Of a DNA stretch of 64,000 nucleotides, positions 14,764 to 23,982 are shown piece by piece. Source of the DNA: Rhodocyclus tenuis (GTDB lineage: Bacteria; Pseudomonadota; Gammaproteobacteria; Burkholderiales; Rhodocyclaceae); the NCBI RefSeq assembly GCF_014197755.1, contig NZ_JACIGE010000004.1, positions 1-64,000 on the forward strand. Direction: 5' to 3'. Both the position numbers and the translations under genes were made by a program. The stretch's first letter is position 1, and the number at the start of each line of letters is the position of its first letter. Under the pieces are notes generated by a model, which worked only from the letters and a program-made list of their open reading frames with translations, made no database searches and was not told where the DNA came from.

Positions 14764-15945
14764 TCAGAGGCCGAGCAGCGTCTGTGCGTGGTAGGCGATC
14801 ATCCATTCCTCGTTGGTCGGGATGACCAGAACGTCGACACTGCTGTTGTGCGCGCTGATGCGCAGGTCATGGCGGGCGTTGGCCTCCGGATTGAGGTAGA
14901 TGCCCATCCAGGCGCAGTGCAGGCAGACGCGGCGGCGGACTTCGGCCGCGTGTTCGCCGATGCCGCCGGTAAACACCAGCGCGTCGATACCGCCGGCGGC
15001 AGCGGCCAGCGAACCCAGTTCGCGCACGATGCGGTAGCAGAACAGATCGACCGCCTGCTGCGCTTCCGGCTTGTCGCTGGCGAGCAGGGTGCGCATGTCC
15101 TGCGAGATGCCGGAAACGCCGAGCAGACCGGAATCCTTGTACAGCATCTGCGTCATTTCCTTGACGCCGAGACCCTTGGTTTCCATGAGGTGCAGGACGA
15201 CACCGGGGTCGAGCGTGCCAACGCGGGTGCCCATCACCAGACCGTCGATGGTCGAGAAGCCGAGCGTCGTCGCGACGCTCTTGCGTCCGACCAGCGCCGC
15301 CATGCTGGCGCCGTTGCCGAGGTGGGCGACGACGACGCGGCCCTCGGCGCGCGAGGAGTGCGTCGCCAGCGTGCGCGCAATGTACTCGTAGGAGAGGCCG
15401 TGAAAACCGTAGCGCTTGATGCCTTCGGCGCTGATCGAGCGCGGCAGGCCGAAAAGCTGCGCGATTTCCGGTTGGCTGCGATGGAAGGCGGTATCGAAGC
15501 AGGCAACTTGCGGCACTTCGGGCAGCAGCGACTGGATGGCGCGCACACCGGCGACGTTATGCGGCTGATGTAGCGGCGCCAGCGGAATGTAGCGCGTCAG
15601 TTGCTCAAGCGCCGCTTCGTCGAGCCTGACCGGTCGCGAATAGCGGTCGCCGCCATGGACGATGCGGTGGCCGACGCCGACGATGGTCCATTCCGCCTGG
15701 CTGGCGGTGAACCAGCGCAGCAGCTCAGCGAAGGCTTCGGTGTGGCTGGCATGGGCGCCGGTCAGCGTGTGGTCGGCGACGCTGTCACCGGCGTGGTTCT
15801 TCGCCTGCAGCCGGATTTCGGCGGTACCGATGCCGTCGATCTGGCCGCAAACCGCCGCTTCCCGCGCCAGCGGGTGGGTGTGCGGAAAGAGCGCGAACTT
15901 GATCGACGACGATCCCGCGTTGATGATCAGGATGCCCTGTTTCAT
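14764..15945 (-). CDS. ackA: Acetate kinase
   Basis: A 393-residue acetate kinase interconverting acetyl phosphate and ADP with acetate and ATP in the cytoplasm. It shows ILIINAGSSSIKFALF (N-terminal phosphate loop), GHRIVHGGDRYSRPV, the family signature VACFDTAFHRSQP, RYGFHGLSYEYIA, HLGNGAS and FTGGIGEHAAEVR. Length is usual (about 400). The start at 15945 overlaps the stop of the MaoC-Pta gene as ATGA, so the pair is translationally coupled. It is the last gene of the fabI / maoC-pta / ackA operon and is followed by a terminator. Confidence 0.95.
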   Translation of the reverse strand: MKQGILIINAGSSSIKFALFPHTHPLAREAAVCGQIDGIGTAEIRLQAKNHAGDSVADHTLTGAHASHTEAFAELLRWFTASQAEWTIVGVGHRIVHGGDRYSRPVRLDEAALEQLTRYIPLAPLHQPHNVAGVRAIQSLLPEVPQVACFDTAFHRSQPEIAQLFGLPRSISAEGIKRYGFHGLSYEYIARTLATHSSRAEGRVVVAHLGNGASMAALVGRKSVATTLGFSTIDGLVMGTRVGTLDPGVVLHLMETKGLGVKEMTQMLYKDSGLLGVSGISQDMRTLLASDKPEAQQAVDLFCYRIVRELGSLAAAAGGIDALVFTGGIGEHAAEVRRRVCLHCAWMGIYLNPEANARHDLRISAHNSSVDVLVIPTNEEWMIAYHAQTLLGL

Positions 15946-17360
15946 TCGGTGACCGGCTGCTTCTGGCGGTTGGCGTGGGCGATGAGCACGGCGACGACGC
16001 ACGAGGCGAGGCGCGTTTCGGTGGTGTCGGCGCGGCTGGTCAGCACGATCGGCACCTTGGCGCCGAGGACGATGCCGGCGGTGAGCGCGTTGGCCAGGTA
16101 CTCGAGCTGCTTGGCGATCATGTTGCCCGACTCGATGTCGGGGACGACGAGAACTTCGGCACGGCCCGCTACCGCCGAATGGATGCCCTTGGTCTTGGCG
16201 GCGACGATCGACACGGCGTTGTCGAAGGCGAGCGGACCGTCGAGTACGCCGCCCTTGATCTGGCCGCGGTCGGCCATCTTGCACAGCGCCGCGGCGTCGA
16301 GCGTCGACTGGATCGCCGGATTGACCGTCTCGACCGCCGAGAGGATCGCCACCTTCGGTTCGGGAATGCCGATCACGTGCGCGAAGTCGATCGCGTTCTG
16401 GATGATGTCGACCTTGTCCATCAGCGTCGGCGCGATGTTGATTGCTGCGTCGGTGATCAGGATCGGGCGCGGGTAGGTCGGCACGTCCATCAGGAAGACG
16501 TGGCTGATGCGCCGCGCGGTACGCAGGCCGCTGGCGCGCGCCACTACTTCGGCCATCAGTTCGTCGGTATGCAGGCTGCCCTTCATCAGCGCTTCGGCGT
16601 CGCCGTTGCGGATCAGCGTCACCGCCATCGCCGCCGCCTCGTGACTGTGGCGGACGTTGACGATGCGGTGCAGGCCGAGATCGAAGCCGTTTTCGGCGGC
16701 GACGGCGCGGATCTTGGCTTCCGGACCGATCAGGATCGGATCGATCAAACCGGCGTCGGCCGCCGCCAGCGCGCCTTTCAGCGATTCGCGGTCGCAGGGA
16801 TGGACGACAGCCATGTCGATCGGCGGCAGTCCGCGCGCGCGCGCCAGCAGTACCTGCAGCCGGGCGTAGCGGTCGGACAGCGGTCCCGGCGGCAGTTCGA
16901 CCTTGCGCGTACGGTATTTCTCCGGCGGCGCCATCACCTCGGTCGTGCCATGCACGACTTCGAGGTCTTCCTGGTTGGTGCAGCTGCAGTTGAAGATGAT
17001 GTGCTTGTTGTGCTCGAACTTCTGCTTGACGGTGAGCGTGATGGTGACGGTGTCACCAATGCTCACCGGCCGCGAGAAGTGCAATGCCTGGTCGACGAGG
17101 ATCGTTCCCGGCCCGGGAAACTGCGTACCCAGCGTCGTCGAGATCAGCGATGCGCTCCACATGCCGTGCGCGATGACTTCCCGGAACATGCCGCTGTGCG
17201 CGAATTCAGCGTCAGCGATGGCCGGGTTGCCGTCGCCGGACATGATGGCGAACAACTGGATGTCCTCGGGGCGCAAGGTGCGCGTCAGCGTCGTCGAATC
17301 ACCGACGTGGATTTCCTCGTAGGTATGGCTTTCGAGGTATTGCTGGGTTTCCTGGGTCAT
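15942..17360 (-). CDS. Bifunctional MaoC-domain / phosphate acetyl(butyryl)transferase
   Basis: A 472-residue fusion. Residues about 1-150 form a MaoC-like hotdog domain (FAIMSGDGNPAIADAEFA, HGMWSASLISTTLG), the (R)-specific enoyl-CoA hydratase fold. Residues about 170-472 form a phosphotransacetylase/phosphotransbutyrylase domain (AVVHPCDRESLKGALAAADA, LMKGSLHTDELM, ILITDAAINIAPTL, GPLAFDNAVS). The second half exchanges CoA for phosphate on acyl groups, feeding the acetate kinase encoded next. The first may act on crotonyl-type intermediates of fatty-acid or PHA metabolism. The start at 17360 is favoured by the MTQETQQYL opening; an upstream in-frame start would add 29 unconserved residues. 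The fusion is a known betaproteobacterial arrangement with fabI. Confidence 0.92.
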   Translation of the reverse strand: MTQETQQYLESHTYEEIHVGDSTTLTRTLRPEDIQLFAIMSGDGNPAIADAEFAHSGMFREVIAHGMWSASLISTTLGTQFPGPGTILVDQALHFSRPVSIGDTVTITLTVKQKFEHNKHIIFNCSCTNQEDLEVVHGTTEVMAPPEKYRTRKVELPPGPLSDRYARLQVLLARARGLPPIDMAVVHPCDRESLKGALAAADAGLIDPILIGPEAKIRAVAAENGFDLGLHRIVNVRHSHEAAAMAVTLIRNGDAEALMKGSLHTDELMAEVVARASGLRTARRISHVFLMDVPTYPRPILITDAAINIAPTLMDKVDIIQNAIDFAHVIGIPEPKVAILSAVETVNPAIQSTLDAAALCKMADRGQIKGGVLDGPLAFDNAVSIVAAKTKGIHSAVAGRAEVLVVPDIESGNMIAKQLEYLANALTAGIVLGAKVPIVLTSRADTTETRLASCVVAVLIAHANRQKQPVTE

Positions 17361-17379
17361 GAGCGAACCTCTGTTCCCG

Positions 17380-18144
17380 TCAGGCGACGATGTTGTAGCC
17401 GCCGTCGATGAAGATCGTACCGCCGGTGAGCGAACGCGCCAGATCACTGACGAGGAAGGCCGACAGCGCGCCGATGTCGTCGGTCGACACCAGTTTGTGC
17501 AGCGGTGCGCGCTCGATGGCGTCCTTCATCAGTTCATCGAAGTGCAGGATGCCCGAGCCGGCACGCGTTGCCAACGGTCCCGGCGAGATGGCGTGCACGC
17601 GGATGCCGTGCGTGCCGAGTTCCGAGGCGAGGTAGCGCGAAGCCGACTCGAGCGCGGCCTTGACCGGGCCCATGATGCCGTAGTTTTCAACGACTTCGTC
17701 GGCGCCGTGGTAGCTCATGGTGAGCAGGCAGCCGCCATCCTTCATCAGCGGTTCGGCAAGCTTGGCCAAGCGGATCAGCGAATGGCAGGAAATGTCCATG
17801 GCGCGCAGGAAGCCGTCCTTGCTCGAGTCGACGACGCGTCCGTGCAGGTCGTCACGCGGCGCGAAGGCGATCGAGTGCACGACGAAATCGAGCTTGCCCC
17901 ACTTCTTGTCGATGGCCTCGAAGACTGCCTCCATCTGGCCGTCGATTTCGACGTCGAGCGGCAGGATCAGTTGCGAGCCAAGCAGTTCGGCGAGCGGCCG
18001 GACGTAGGATTCGGACTTCTCGTTGAGGTAGGTGATGGCGAGTTCGGCACCGCAGACATTGAACGCCTTGGCGCAGCCGTAGGCGATGCTTTTGTTGTTG
18101 GCAACGCCGACGACGAGTCCCTTTTTGCCGTGAAGATTGAACAT
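17380..18144 (-). CDS. fabI: Enoyl-ACP reductase (FabI family)
   Basis: A 254-residue NADH-dependent enoyl-ACP reductase of the divergent SDR type. It shows KKGLVVGVANNKSIAYG (N-terminal nucleotide loop with the FabI-typical N-x-x-S-I-A), HSIAFAPRDDL, and the YGIMGPVKAALES stretch holding the Y-x6-K catalytic pair of FabI enzymes. SPGPLATRAGSGI and GGTIFIDGGYNI complete the fold. It catalyses the last reduction of the fatty-acid elongation cycle. It is first in the operon with maoC-pta and ackA, 19 bases upstream of the MaoC-Pta start, behind a GGGAGCAAT ribosome site. A second housekeeping FabI elsewhere in the genome is possible, so this copy may serve the operon's acyl chemistry. Confidence 0.88.
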   Translation of the reverse strand: MFNLHGKKGLVVGVANNKSIAYGCAKAFNVCGAELAITYLNEKSESYVRPLAELLGSQLILPLDVEIDGQMEAVFEAIDKKWGKLDFVVHSIAFAPRDDLHGRVVDSSKDGFLRAMDISCHSLIRLAKLAEPLMKDGGCLLTMSYHGADEVVENYGIMGPVKAALESASRYLASELGTHGIRVHAISPGPLATRAGSGILHFDELMKDAIERAPLHKLVSTDDIGALSAFLVSDLARSLTGGTIFIDGGYNIVA

Positions 18145-18299
18145 TTATTGCTCCCGATAGAGACGATTGGATTTCCGGTTGCTGCCACGCAGCAATCAAC
18201 GATGTGCCATTAAATCAGCAATGAGGGCGTTTGTGGTGAATGATTTGTTGCACTGCACCCAAGTATTTTCGGGCATGGCACCATTTGCCGCCGCCGGCG

Positions 18300-18305
18300 T
18301 ATAAT
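18300..18305 (+). promoter_or_regulatory. Candidate -10 element for the ABC exporter operon
   Basis: A perfect TATAAT lies 41 bases upstream of the adaptor gene start, in the gap between divergent fabI and the exporter genes. No convincing -35 hexamer sits at the normal distance, so this is a weak call that may depend on an activator. Confidence 0.4.
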
Positions 18306-18346
18306 CTGCCTATTTACTGACTCTTCGGTCATTAGCGAGGCTTCGT

Positions 18347-19324
18347 ATGACATTCCCGTTTTCCCGTGGGCAGTGGCTGGTGGCGCTGGCCGTCGCTGGA
18401 GTTGTCGCCGTGGCGCTCTATTTCCTTGCCCGGCCGGCGGCTTTGCCACCGGGTTTTGTCAGTGCCAGCGGACGTCTTGAGGCAACCGAGGTTGATGTCG
18501 CGACCAAGATCGCCGGCCGGCTGGTCGCGCTGAAAGTGCGCGAAGGCGATAGCGTGCAGGCGGGCGACATCGTCGGCGAGTTCGACGCGGTCGATGTCGA
18601 TGCGCAGTTGCGCGCAGCGCAGGCGCAGGTGCTGCAGGCACAGGAAACGGTGCGCGAAGCGCATGCCGGCGTGCGCAAGAGCGAGTCCGACGCCGTTCTC
18701 GCCGGCCGCACGCTGGCGCGTTCGCAGGAACTGGTGCAGCGCGGTTTCGTCAGCGGCGACCGGCTCGACCGTGACCGCAGCGCGCAGGATGGCGCGACGG
18801 CAGCGCTGAGCGCGGCGCGCGTGCGCGTCGCCGAGGCCGAAGCCGGCGTTGCCAGCGCCGTGGCGCGCGCCGACAGCTTGCGTGCGACCGTCGGCGAAAC
18901 GACGCTGAAGGCGCCGATCACGGGCCGTGTGCTCTATCGGCTGGCCGAGCCCGGCGAGGTGCTGGCAGCGGGCGGCAAGGCGCTGACGCTGCTTGATCTT
19001 GGCGACGTCTATATCAACGTCTTCCTGCCCGCCAACGACGCCGGGCGCATCACGATCGGCAGCGAGGCGCGCATTGTCGCCGATGCCTGGCCCGACGAAC
19101 TCGTTCCGGCGCACGTCAGCTTCGTTTCGCCGAGCGCGCAGTTCACGCCGCGCGAGGTGGAAACGCGCAACGAACGCGAAAAGCTGATGTTCCGCGTGCG
19201 GCTCAAGGTCGACCCGGCGTGGCTGCAGGCCAAGGCGCAGCGCATCAACGTCGGCATGCCCGCAGTCGCCTGGCTGCGCCTTGACCCGGCGCAAGCCTGG
19301 CCGGAGCGTTTCGGAAAACGCTAG
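18347..19324 (+). CDS. HlyD-family membrane fusion protein (YhiI-like)
   Basis: A 325-residue periplasmic adaptor. One N-terminal membrane anchor (about residues 8-26) is followed by a split lipoyl/barrel-sandwich domain ([20 protein letters not shown] and later [21 protein letters not shown]). A helical hairpin of alanine-rich heptads (about residues 90-190) and a C-terminal beta-barrel domain complete it. Adaptors of this kind link an inner-membrane ABC exporter to an outer-membrane channel. The stop overlaps the next gene's possible GTG start, and the following two genes encode the ATPase/permease partners. This is the arrangement of the E. coli yhiI-rbbA-yhhJ locus. A GAGG ribosome site precedes the ATG. 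Confidence 0.9.
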   Translation: MTFPFSRGQWLVALAVAGVVAVALYFLARPAALPPGFVSASGRLEATEVDVATKIAGRLVALKVREGDSVQAGDIVGEFDAVDVDAQLRAAQAQVLQAQETVREAHAGVRKSESDAVLAGRTLARSQELVQRGFVSGDRLDRDRSAQDGATAALSAARVRVAEAEAGVASAVARADSLRATVGETTLKAPITGRVLYRLAEPGEVLAAGGKALTLLDLGDVYINVFLPANDAGRITIGSEARIVADAWPDELVPAHVSFVSPSAQFTPREVETRNEREKLMFRVRLKVDPAWLQAKAQRINVGMPAVAWLRLDPAQAWPERFGKR

Positions 19325-19347
19325 TGGCCGCCTCGGGAGCCCCGCAG

Positions 19348-22203
19348 ATGTCGGCCACCGGCGACAAGCAGCGCCTGGATGGCACGCCGGCGCCGGTCGT
19401 GCGCATCGTCGGCGTCAGTCAGCGCTACGGCGCGACGGCTGCGCTCGAGCAGGTGACGCTCGATCTGCCGGCCGGCGGCATGCTCGGCCTGATCGGCCCG
19501 GACGGCGTCGGCAAATCGACGCTGCTGGCGCTGATCGCCGGCGCGCGCGTCGTGCAGGCCGGGCGTGTCGAGGTACTCGGCGGCGACATCGGCGACCGCC
19601 ATCACCGCGCCGCGGTGCAGCCGCATATCGCCTACATGCCGCAGGGCCTTGGCCGCAATCTGTATCCGACGCTGTCGGTGTTCGAGAACGTCGATTTCTT
19701 CGGTCGCCTGTTCGGCCAGGATCGCCACGAGCGCAGCGCGCGCATCGACGATCTGCTGCAGAGTACCGGGCTGACGCCCTTCCGCGACCGGCCGGCGGCG
19801 AAGCTCTCCGGCGGCATGAAGCAGAAGCTCGGCTTGTGCTGCGCGCTGATCCACGATCCCGACCTGCTCATCCTCGACGAGCCGACCACCGGCGTCGATC
19901 CGCTCTCAAGGCGGCAGTTCTGGGAGCTGATCGACAGCATCCGCGCGCGCCGGCCGGGGATGACCGTGCTTGTCGCCACCGCCTACATGGAGGAGGCGGC
20001 GCGCTTCGACTGGCTGGCGGCGATGGACGCCGGCCGCGTCATCGGCACCGGCGCGCCGGCGGCGTTGCTCAAGCAGACCGGCGAGACGACGCTCGAAGGC
20101 GCGTTCGTCGCGCTGCTGCCGGAAGAAAAGCGGCACGACCACCATACGCTCGCCATCCCGCCGCGTCCGCCGAGCGCCGAGGGCGCAACGCTGGCGATCG
20201 AGGCCGACGGGCTGACGCAGCGTTTCGGCGATTTCACCGCCGTCGATCACGTCAGTTTCCGCATCGGGCGCGGCGAGATTTTCGGCTTCCTCGGCTCCAA
20301 CGGCTGCGGCAAGACGACGACGATGAAGATGCTCACCGGCTTGCTGCCGCCAAGCGAGGGCCGCGCGCTGCTGTTCGGCCAGCCGGTCGACGCGCGCGAC
20401 ATCGAGACGCGCAAGCAGGTCGGCTACATGTCGCAGTCTTTCTCGCTCTACGGCGAGTTGTCGGTGCGCCAGAACCTCGATCTGCATGCGCGCCTGTTCC
20501 ACCTGCCCGAGTCCGCCATTGCGCCACGCGTCGACGCGCTGGTCAGTCGCTTCGACCTGACCGCCTATCTCGATGCCGCCGCCAGCGAACTGCCGCTCGG
20601 CATCCGTCAGCGCCTGTCGCTGGCCGTCGCGGTGGTACATGAGCCGAAGCTGCTGATCCTCGACGAGCCGACTTCCGGCGTCGATCCGGTGGCGCGCGAC
20701 GAGTTCTGGGCCTTGCTGATCGAGTTGTCGCGCCAGCAGGGCGTCACCATCTTCATCTCGACGCACTTCATGAACGAGGCCGAGCGTTGCGACCGCATCT
20801 CGCTGATGCACGCCGGCCGCGTGCTTGCCAGCGATACGCCGGCCGCGCTGTGCGCGGCGCGCGGCATGGCGACGCTGGAAGACGCCTTCATCAGCTATCT
20901 CGAGGAAGCCAGTGGCATCGGCAGCAAGCCGGCTGCGCCGGCGGGCGGCAAGGCTGTAGCGGCAGACGTGGCAGAGGATGGTGCGCGCGCGCCGGACGAA
21001 GGCGAGGGATCGTCGGCCACCGCGGATGCCGGTTGCGCCGGCAAGGGCGGTGCCGGGTCGCCGGCGCAGCCACCGCCGTGGTTCAGCCTGCGCCGGTTGC
21101 TTGGCTATTCCTACCGCGAAGCGCTCGAACTGCGCCGCGATCCGATCCGTCTGGTGTTCGCGCTGCTCGGTTCGGTGCTGCTGATGTTCGTGCTCGGCTT
21201 CGGCATTTCCTTCGACGTCGAGGGACTGCGTTTCGCTGCGCTCGACCGCGACCAGACGCCGGAAAGCCGCGAATATCTGCACAACATCGCCGGCTCGCGC
21301 TACTTCATCGAACAGCCGCCGCTACGCGATCAGGCTGATCTCGACCGGCAGATGCAGCGCGGCGAACTGGCGCTGGCGATCGAGATCCCGCCGGGATTCG
21401 GCCGCGATCTGCGGCGCGGTCGCGCCACCGAGATCGGCGTCTGGGTCGACGGCGCGATGCCCTACCGTGGCGAGACGATCCGTGGCTACGTCGAGGGCAT
21501 CCATCGCCAGTATCTCGCCGCGCAGGTGTTTGCCAAAACCGGTGCTGAAGCGCCGGCGGTGGCGAGCATCGAATCACGTTACCGCTACAACCAGGACGTG
21601 CGCAGCATCTACGCGATGGCGCCGGCGGTGATTCCGCTGCTGCTGATCTTCATTCCGGCGATCCTGATGGCGCTCGGCGTCGTGCGCGAGAAGGAACTCG
21701 GTTCGATCACCAACCTCTACGTGACGCCGGTGACGCGGCTCGAATTCCTGATCGGCAAGCAGTTGCCCTACATCGCCATGTCGATGCTCAGCTTCTTCCT
21801 GCTGGTCCTGCAGGTGATCGTCTTCTTCGACGTGCCGGTGAAGGGTAGCTTCCTCGCGCTCAGCGTCGGTGCGCTGCTCTACGTGACGGCAACCACCGGC
21901 ATCGGCCTGCTGATTTCGACCTTCACCAACACGCAGATCGCCGCGCTGTTCGGCACCGCGATCCTGACCATGTTGCCGACCGTGCAGTTTTCCGGGCTCA
22001 CCTCGCCAGTGAGTTCGCTCGAAGGGCTCGGCTACTGGATCGGCCAGTGCTTCCCGGCGACCTATTTCCTGATCATCAGCCGTGGCGTGTTCACCAAGGC
22101 GCTCGGTTTCAGCGAGCTTGGCACGCAATTCCTGGCGCTGGCCGCGTTCATCCCGGTGCTGACGCTGGCCAGCCTGGCGCTCTTGCGCAAGCAGGAGAAA
22201 TGA
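19348..22203 (+). CDS. ABC exporter with two ATPase domains fused to a permease (RbbA-like)
   Basis: A 951-residue fusion. ATPase domain 1 lies about residues 15-225 ([35 protein letters not shown]). ATPase domain 2 lies about residues 280-510 ([14 protein letters not shown], a modified signature [23 protein letters not shown]). An alanine/glycine-rich linker follows, then an ABC-2 permease with one N-terminal helix, a periplasmic loop and five C-terminal helices. E. coli RbbA has this layout and is called a ribosome-associated ATPase, but the neighbours here point to an exporter. The second signature, LPLGIRQR instead of LSGGQ, is typical of such tandem ATPases. I chose ATG 19348 with GGGAG upstream; GTG 19324 overlapping the previous stop is the alternative. 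Confidence 0.9.
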   Translation: MSATGDKQRLDGTPAPVVRIVGVSQRYGATAALEQVTLDLPAGGMLGLIGPDGVGKSTLLALIAGARVVQAGRVEVLGGDIGDRHHRAAVQPHIAYMPQGLGRNLYPTLSVFENVDFFGRLFGQDRHERSARIDDLLQSTGLTPFRDRPAAKLSGGMKQKLGLCCALIHDPDLLILDEPTTGVDPLSRRQFWELIDSIRARRPGMTVLVATAYMEEAARFDWLAAMDAGRVIGTGAPAALLKQTGETTLEGAFVALLPEEKRHDHHTLAIPPRPPSAEGATLAIEADGLTQRFGDFTAVDHVSFRIGRGEIFGFLGSNGCGKTTTMKMLTGLLPPSEGRALLFGQPVDARDIETRKQVGYMSQSFSLYGELSVRQNLDLHARLFHLPESAIAPRVDALVSRFDLTAYLDAAASELPLGIRQRLSLAVAVVHEPKLLILDEPTSGVDPVARDEFWALLIELSRQQGVTIFISTHFMNEAERCDRISLMHAGRVLASDTPAALCAARGMATLEDAFISYLEEASGIGSKPAAPAGGKAVAADVAEDGARAPDEGEGSSATADAGCAGKGGAGSPAQPPPWFSLRRLLGYSYREALELRRDPIRLVFALLGSVLLMFVLGFGISFDVEGLRFAALDRDQTPESREYLHNIAGSRYFIEQPPLRDQADLDRQMQRGELALAIEIPPGFGRDLRRGRATEIGVWVDGAMPYRGETIRGYVEGIHRQYLAAQVFAKTGAEAPAVASIESRYRYNQDVRSIYAMAPAVIPLLLIFIPAILMALGVVREKELGSITNLYVTPVTRLEFLIGKQLPYIAMSMLSFFLLVLQVIVFFDVPVKGSFLALSVGALLYVTATTGIGLLISTFTNTQIAALFGTAILTMLPTVQFSGLTSPVSSLEGLGYWIGQCFPATYFLIISRGVFTKALGFSELGTQFLALAAFIPVLTLASLALLRKQEK

Positions 22204-23363
22204 TGAAGCCGAGCCCCACTTTTTCCAGCCGTTTCCTCGGCCACTTGTCGAACATCTATCGCCTTGGCCTCAAGGAGCTGCGCAGCCTCGGCGCCGACAA
22301 GGTCTTGCTGATCCTCATCGCCTGGGCGTTTTCCGGTGCCATCTACGAGGCGGCGACCGGAACCTCGCTCGAACTGCGCAAGGCGCCGGTGGCCGTGGTC
22401 GACCTCGACCAGTCGCCGCTGTCGCGGCGGCTCGCCGACGCGCTCTATCCGCCGTACTTCCGCGCGCCGGACAAGATCACGCTGGAAGAGGTCGATCCGG
22501 CGATGGACCATGGCCGCTACTCGTTCACCATCGTCATCCCGAGCAATTTCCAGCGCGACCTCGTCGCCGGCCGCCAGCCCGAGGTGCAGCTCAACATCGA
22601 CGCGACGATCATGAGCCAGGCCTTCATCGGCGCCGGTTACATCCAGAACATCGCCGCAGCCGAAATCGGCGAGTTCCTCACCGGCCGGCGTGACGGTAGC
22701 GAGGCGGCGATCAAGGTGGTGACGCGCGCGCGTTTCAATCCCAATCTCAACGGCTTGTGGTTCGGCGGCGTCATGGAGGTGATCAACAACATCACCATGC
22801 TGACGATCATCCTGGTTGGCGCGGCGCTGATCCGCGAGCGCGAGCACGGCACCATCGAGCATCTGCTGGTGATGCCGCTGGCGCCTTTCGAGATCATGCT
22901 GGCGAAGATCTGGGCCAACGGTCTGGCGGTACTTGCCGGCGCAAGTTTCGCGCTGTTCGTCGTCGTGCAGCAGGTGCTGCAGGTGCCGATCGCCGGCTCG
23001 ACGCTGCTTTTCCTGGCCGCGGCGGCGCTCTACCTGTTTGCCGCGGCGTCGATCGGCGTTTATCTGGGGACGGTTGCGCGCTCGATGCCGCAACTGGGTC
23101 TGCTGATCATCCTGGTGATCATCCCGCTGCTGCTGCTGTCCGGCGGCGTGACGCCGCGCGAGAGCATGCCTGCGGCAGTGCAGGACCTGATGCTGCTGGC
23201 GCCGACGACCTATTTTGTGCGTCTGGCGCAGGCGATCCTCTACCGTGGTGCCGGCCTGACGGCGGTCTGGGTCGATCTGTGCGCGATGCTGGCACTGGGC
23301 AGCGTGTTCTTCACGCTGGCACTGCTGCGTTTCCGCCGCTCGGTGACGCAGACACAGGTCTGA
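22200..23363 (+). CDS. ABC-2 type permease (YhhJ/YbhR-like)
   Basis: A 387-residue ABC-2 permease. One helix lies near residue 30 ([19 protein letters not shown]), then a large extracytoplasmic domain. Five more helices follow from about residue 190 (IVNNI-type region, [20 protein letters not shown], then [19 protein letters not shown]). The motif [15 protein letters not shown] is the usual elbow of drug/lipid ABC-2 exporters. Its ATG overlaps the stop of the ATPase fusion as ATGATG, so translation is coupled. It pairs with the permease half of that fusion to build the channel. Substrate unknown. Confidence 0.9.
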   Translation: MMKPSPTFSSRFLGHLSNIYRLGLKELRSLGADKVLLILIAWAFSGAIYEAATGTSLELRKAPVAVVDLDQSPLSRRLADALYPPYFRAPDKITLEEVDPAMDHGRYSFTIVIPSNFQRDLVAGRQPEVQLNIDATIMSQAFIGAGYIQNIAAAEIGEFLTGRRDGSEAAIKVVTRARFNPNLNGLWFGGVMEVINNITMLTIILVGAALIREREHGTIEHLLVMPLAPFEIMLAKIWANGLAVLAGASFALFVVVQQVLQVPIAGSTLLFLAAAALYLFAAASIGVYLGTVARSMPQLGLLIILVIIPLLLLSGGVTPRESMPAAVQDLMLLAPTTYFVRLAQAILYRGAGLTAVWVDLCAMLALGSVFFTLALLRFRRSVTQTQV

Positions 23364-23392
23364 GCGGCGGGTCCGGCGATGAATTTTCGGGA

Positions 23393-23836
23393 TTAGCGAT
23401 AGACGAGAACCGGGATCTTCGAATGCGTCAGTACCTTGTTCGTTTCACTGCCGAGCAGCAGGCCGCTGAAACCGCGCCGGCCGTGCGAGGCCATGAAAAT
23501 GAGGTCACAGCCACTGCGCGTTGCCGCTTCGATGATCGCTTCGTAGGGAACGTCGCTGGTCAGCGACAGCGTCTGGCAATCAACGCCGGCTTCGGCGGCG
23601 ATCTGCTCGACAAAGGCGAGATTCTCGCGCGCCTGCTGTTCGGCGAGCTCGGAAAATTTTTCCGGCGAGGTCGGGTCGATCAGCGCCCCTTCGCCGTAGT
23701 AAGTTACCGGGTAACCGGGTTTGGCGAAGAAAGCAGTGATACGCGCGCCGGTTTCCTTGGCGAAAGTAACAGCACGACGGGCGTTTTCCTGCGACAGCGC
23801 GGAACCGTCCGTGGGAACGAGGATGTTTTTGAACAT
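23393..23836 (-). CDS. Universal stress protein (UspA family)
   Basis: A 147-residue single-domain UspA protein. It has the beta-1 start NILVPTDGSALSQ and the nucleotide-binding motif of ATP-binding Usp proteins near the C terminus (MASHGRRGFSGLLLGSETNKV, fitting G-x2-G-x9-GS). It ends HSKIPVLVYR. Such proteins are induced by stress and bind ATP or AMP. It stands alone on the minus strand between the ABC exporter genes and the metallo-hydrolase gene. A second, divergent family member is encoded at 33.7 kb. Confidence 0.93.
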   Translation of the reverse strand: MFKNILVPTDGSALSQENARRAVTFAKETGARITAFFAKPGYPVTYYGEGALIDPTSPEKFSELAEQQARENLAFVEQIAAEAGVDCQTLSLTSDVPYEAIIEAATRSGCDLIFMASHGRRGFSGLLLGSETNKVLTHSKIPVLVYR

Positions 23837-23982
23837 GGCGTGAATTCCTTGTCTGGGAGAGCGGCGGCAAGCCGCAGGGGAATGCTACGCCTGGCAAGGG
23901 CCGGCCTACAACCGGGCAGGCTTTAGGGGCGCTCAATGGGCGCAGCAATGCAGCGAAGTGTGCATTGAAGGGAGAGCAAATA

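Noticed and set aside
15975-17411. A 478-codon plus-strand frame opposite maoC-pta
   Set aside because: Shadow of the minus-strand gene, with typical antisense composition and no ribosome site.
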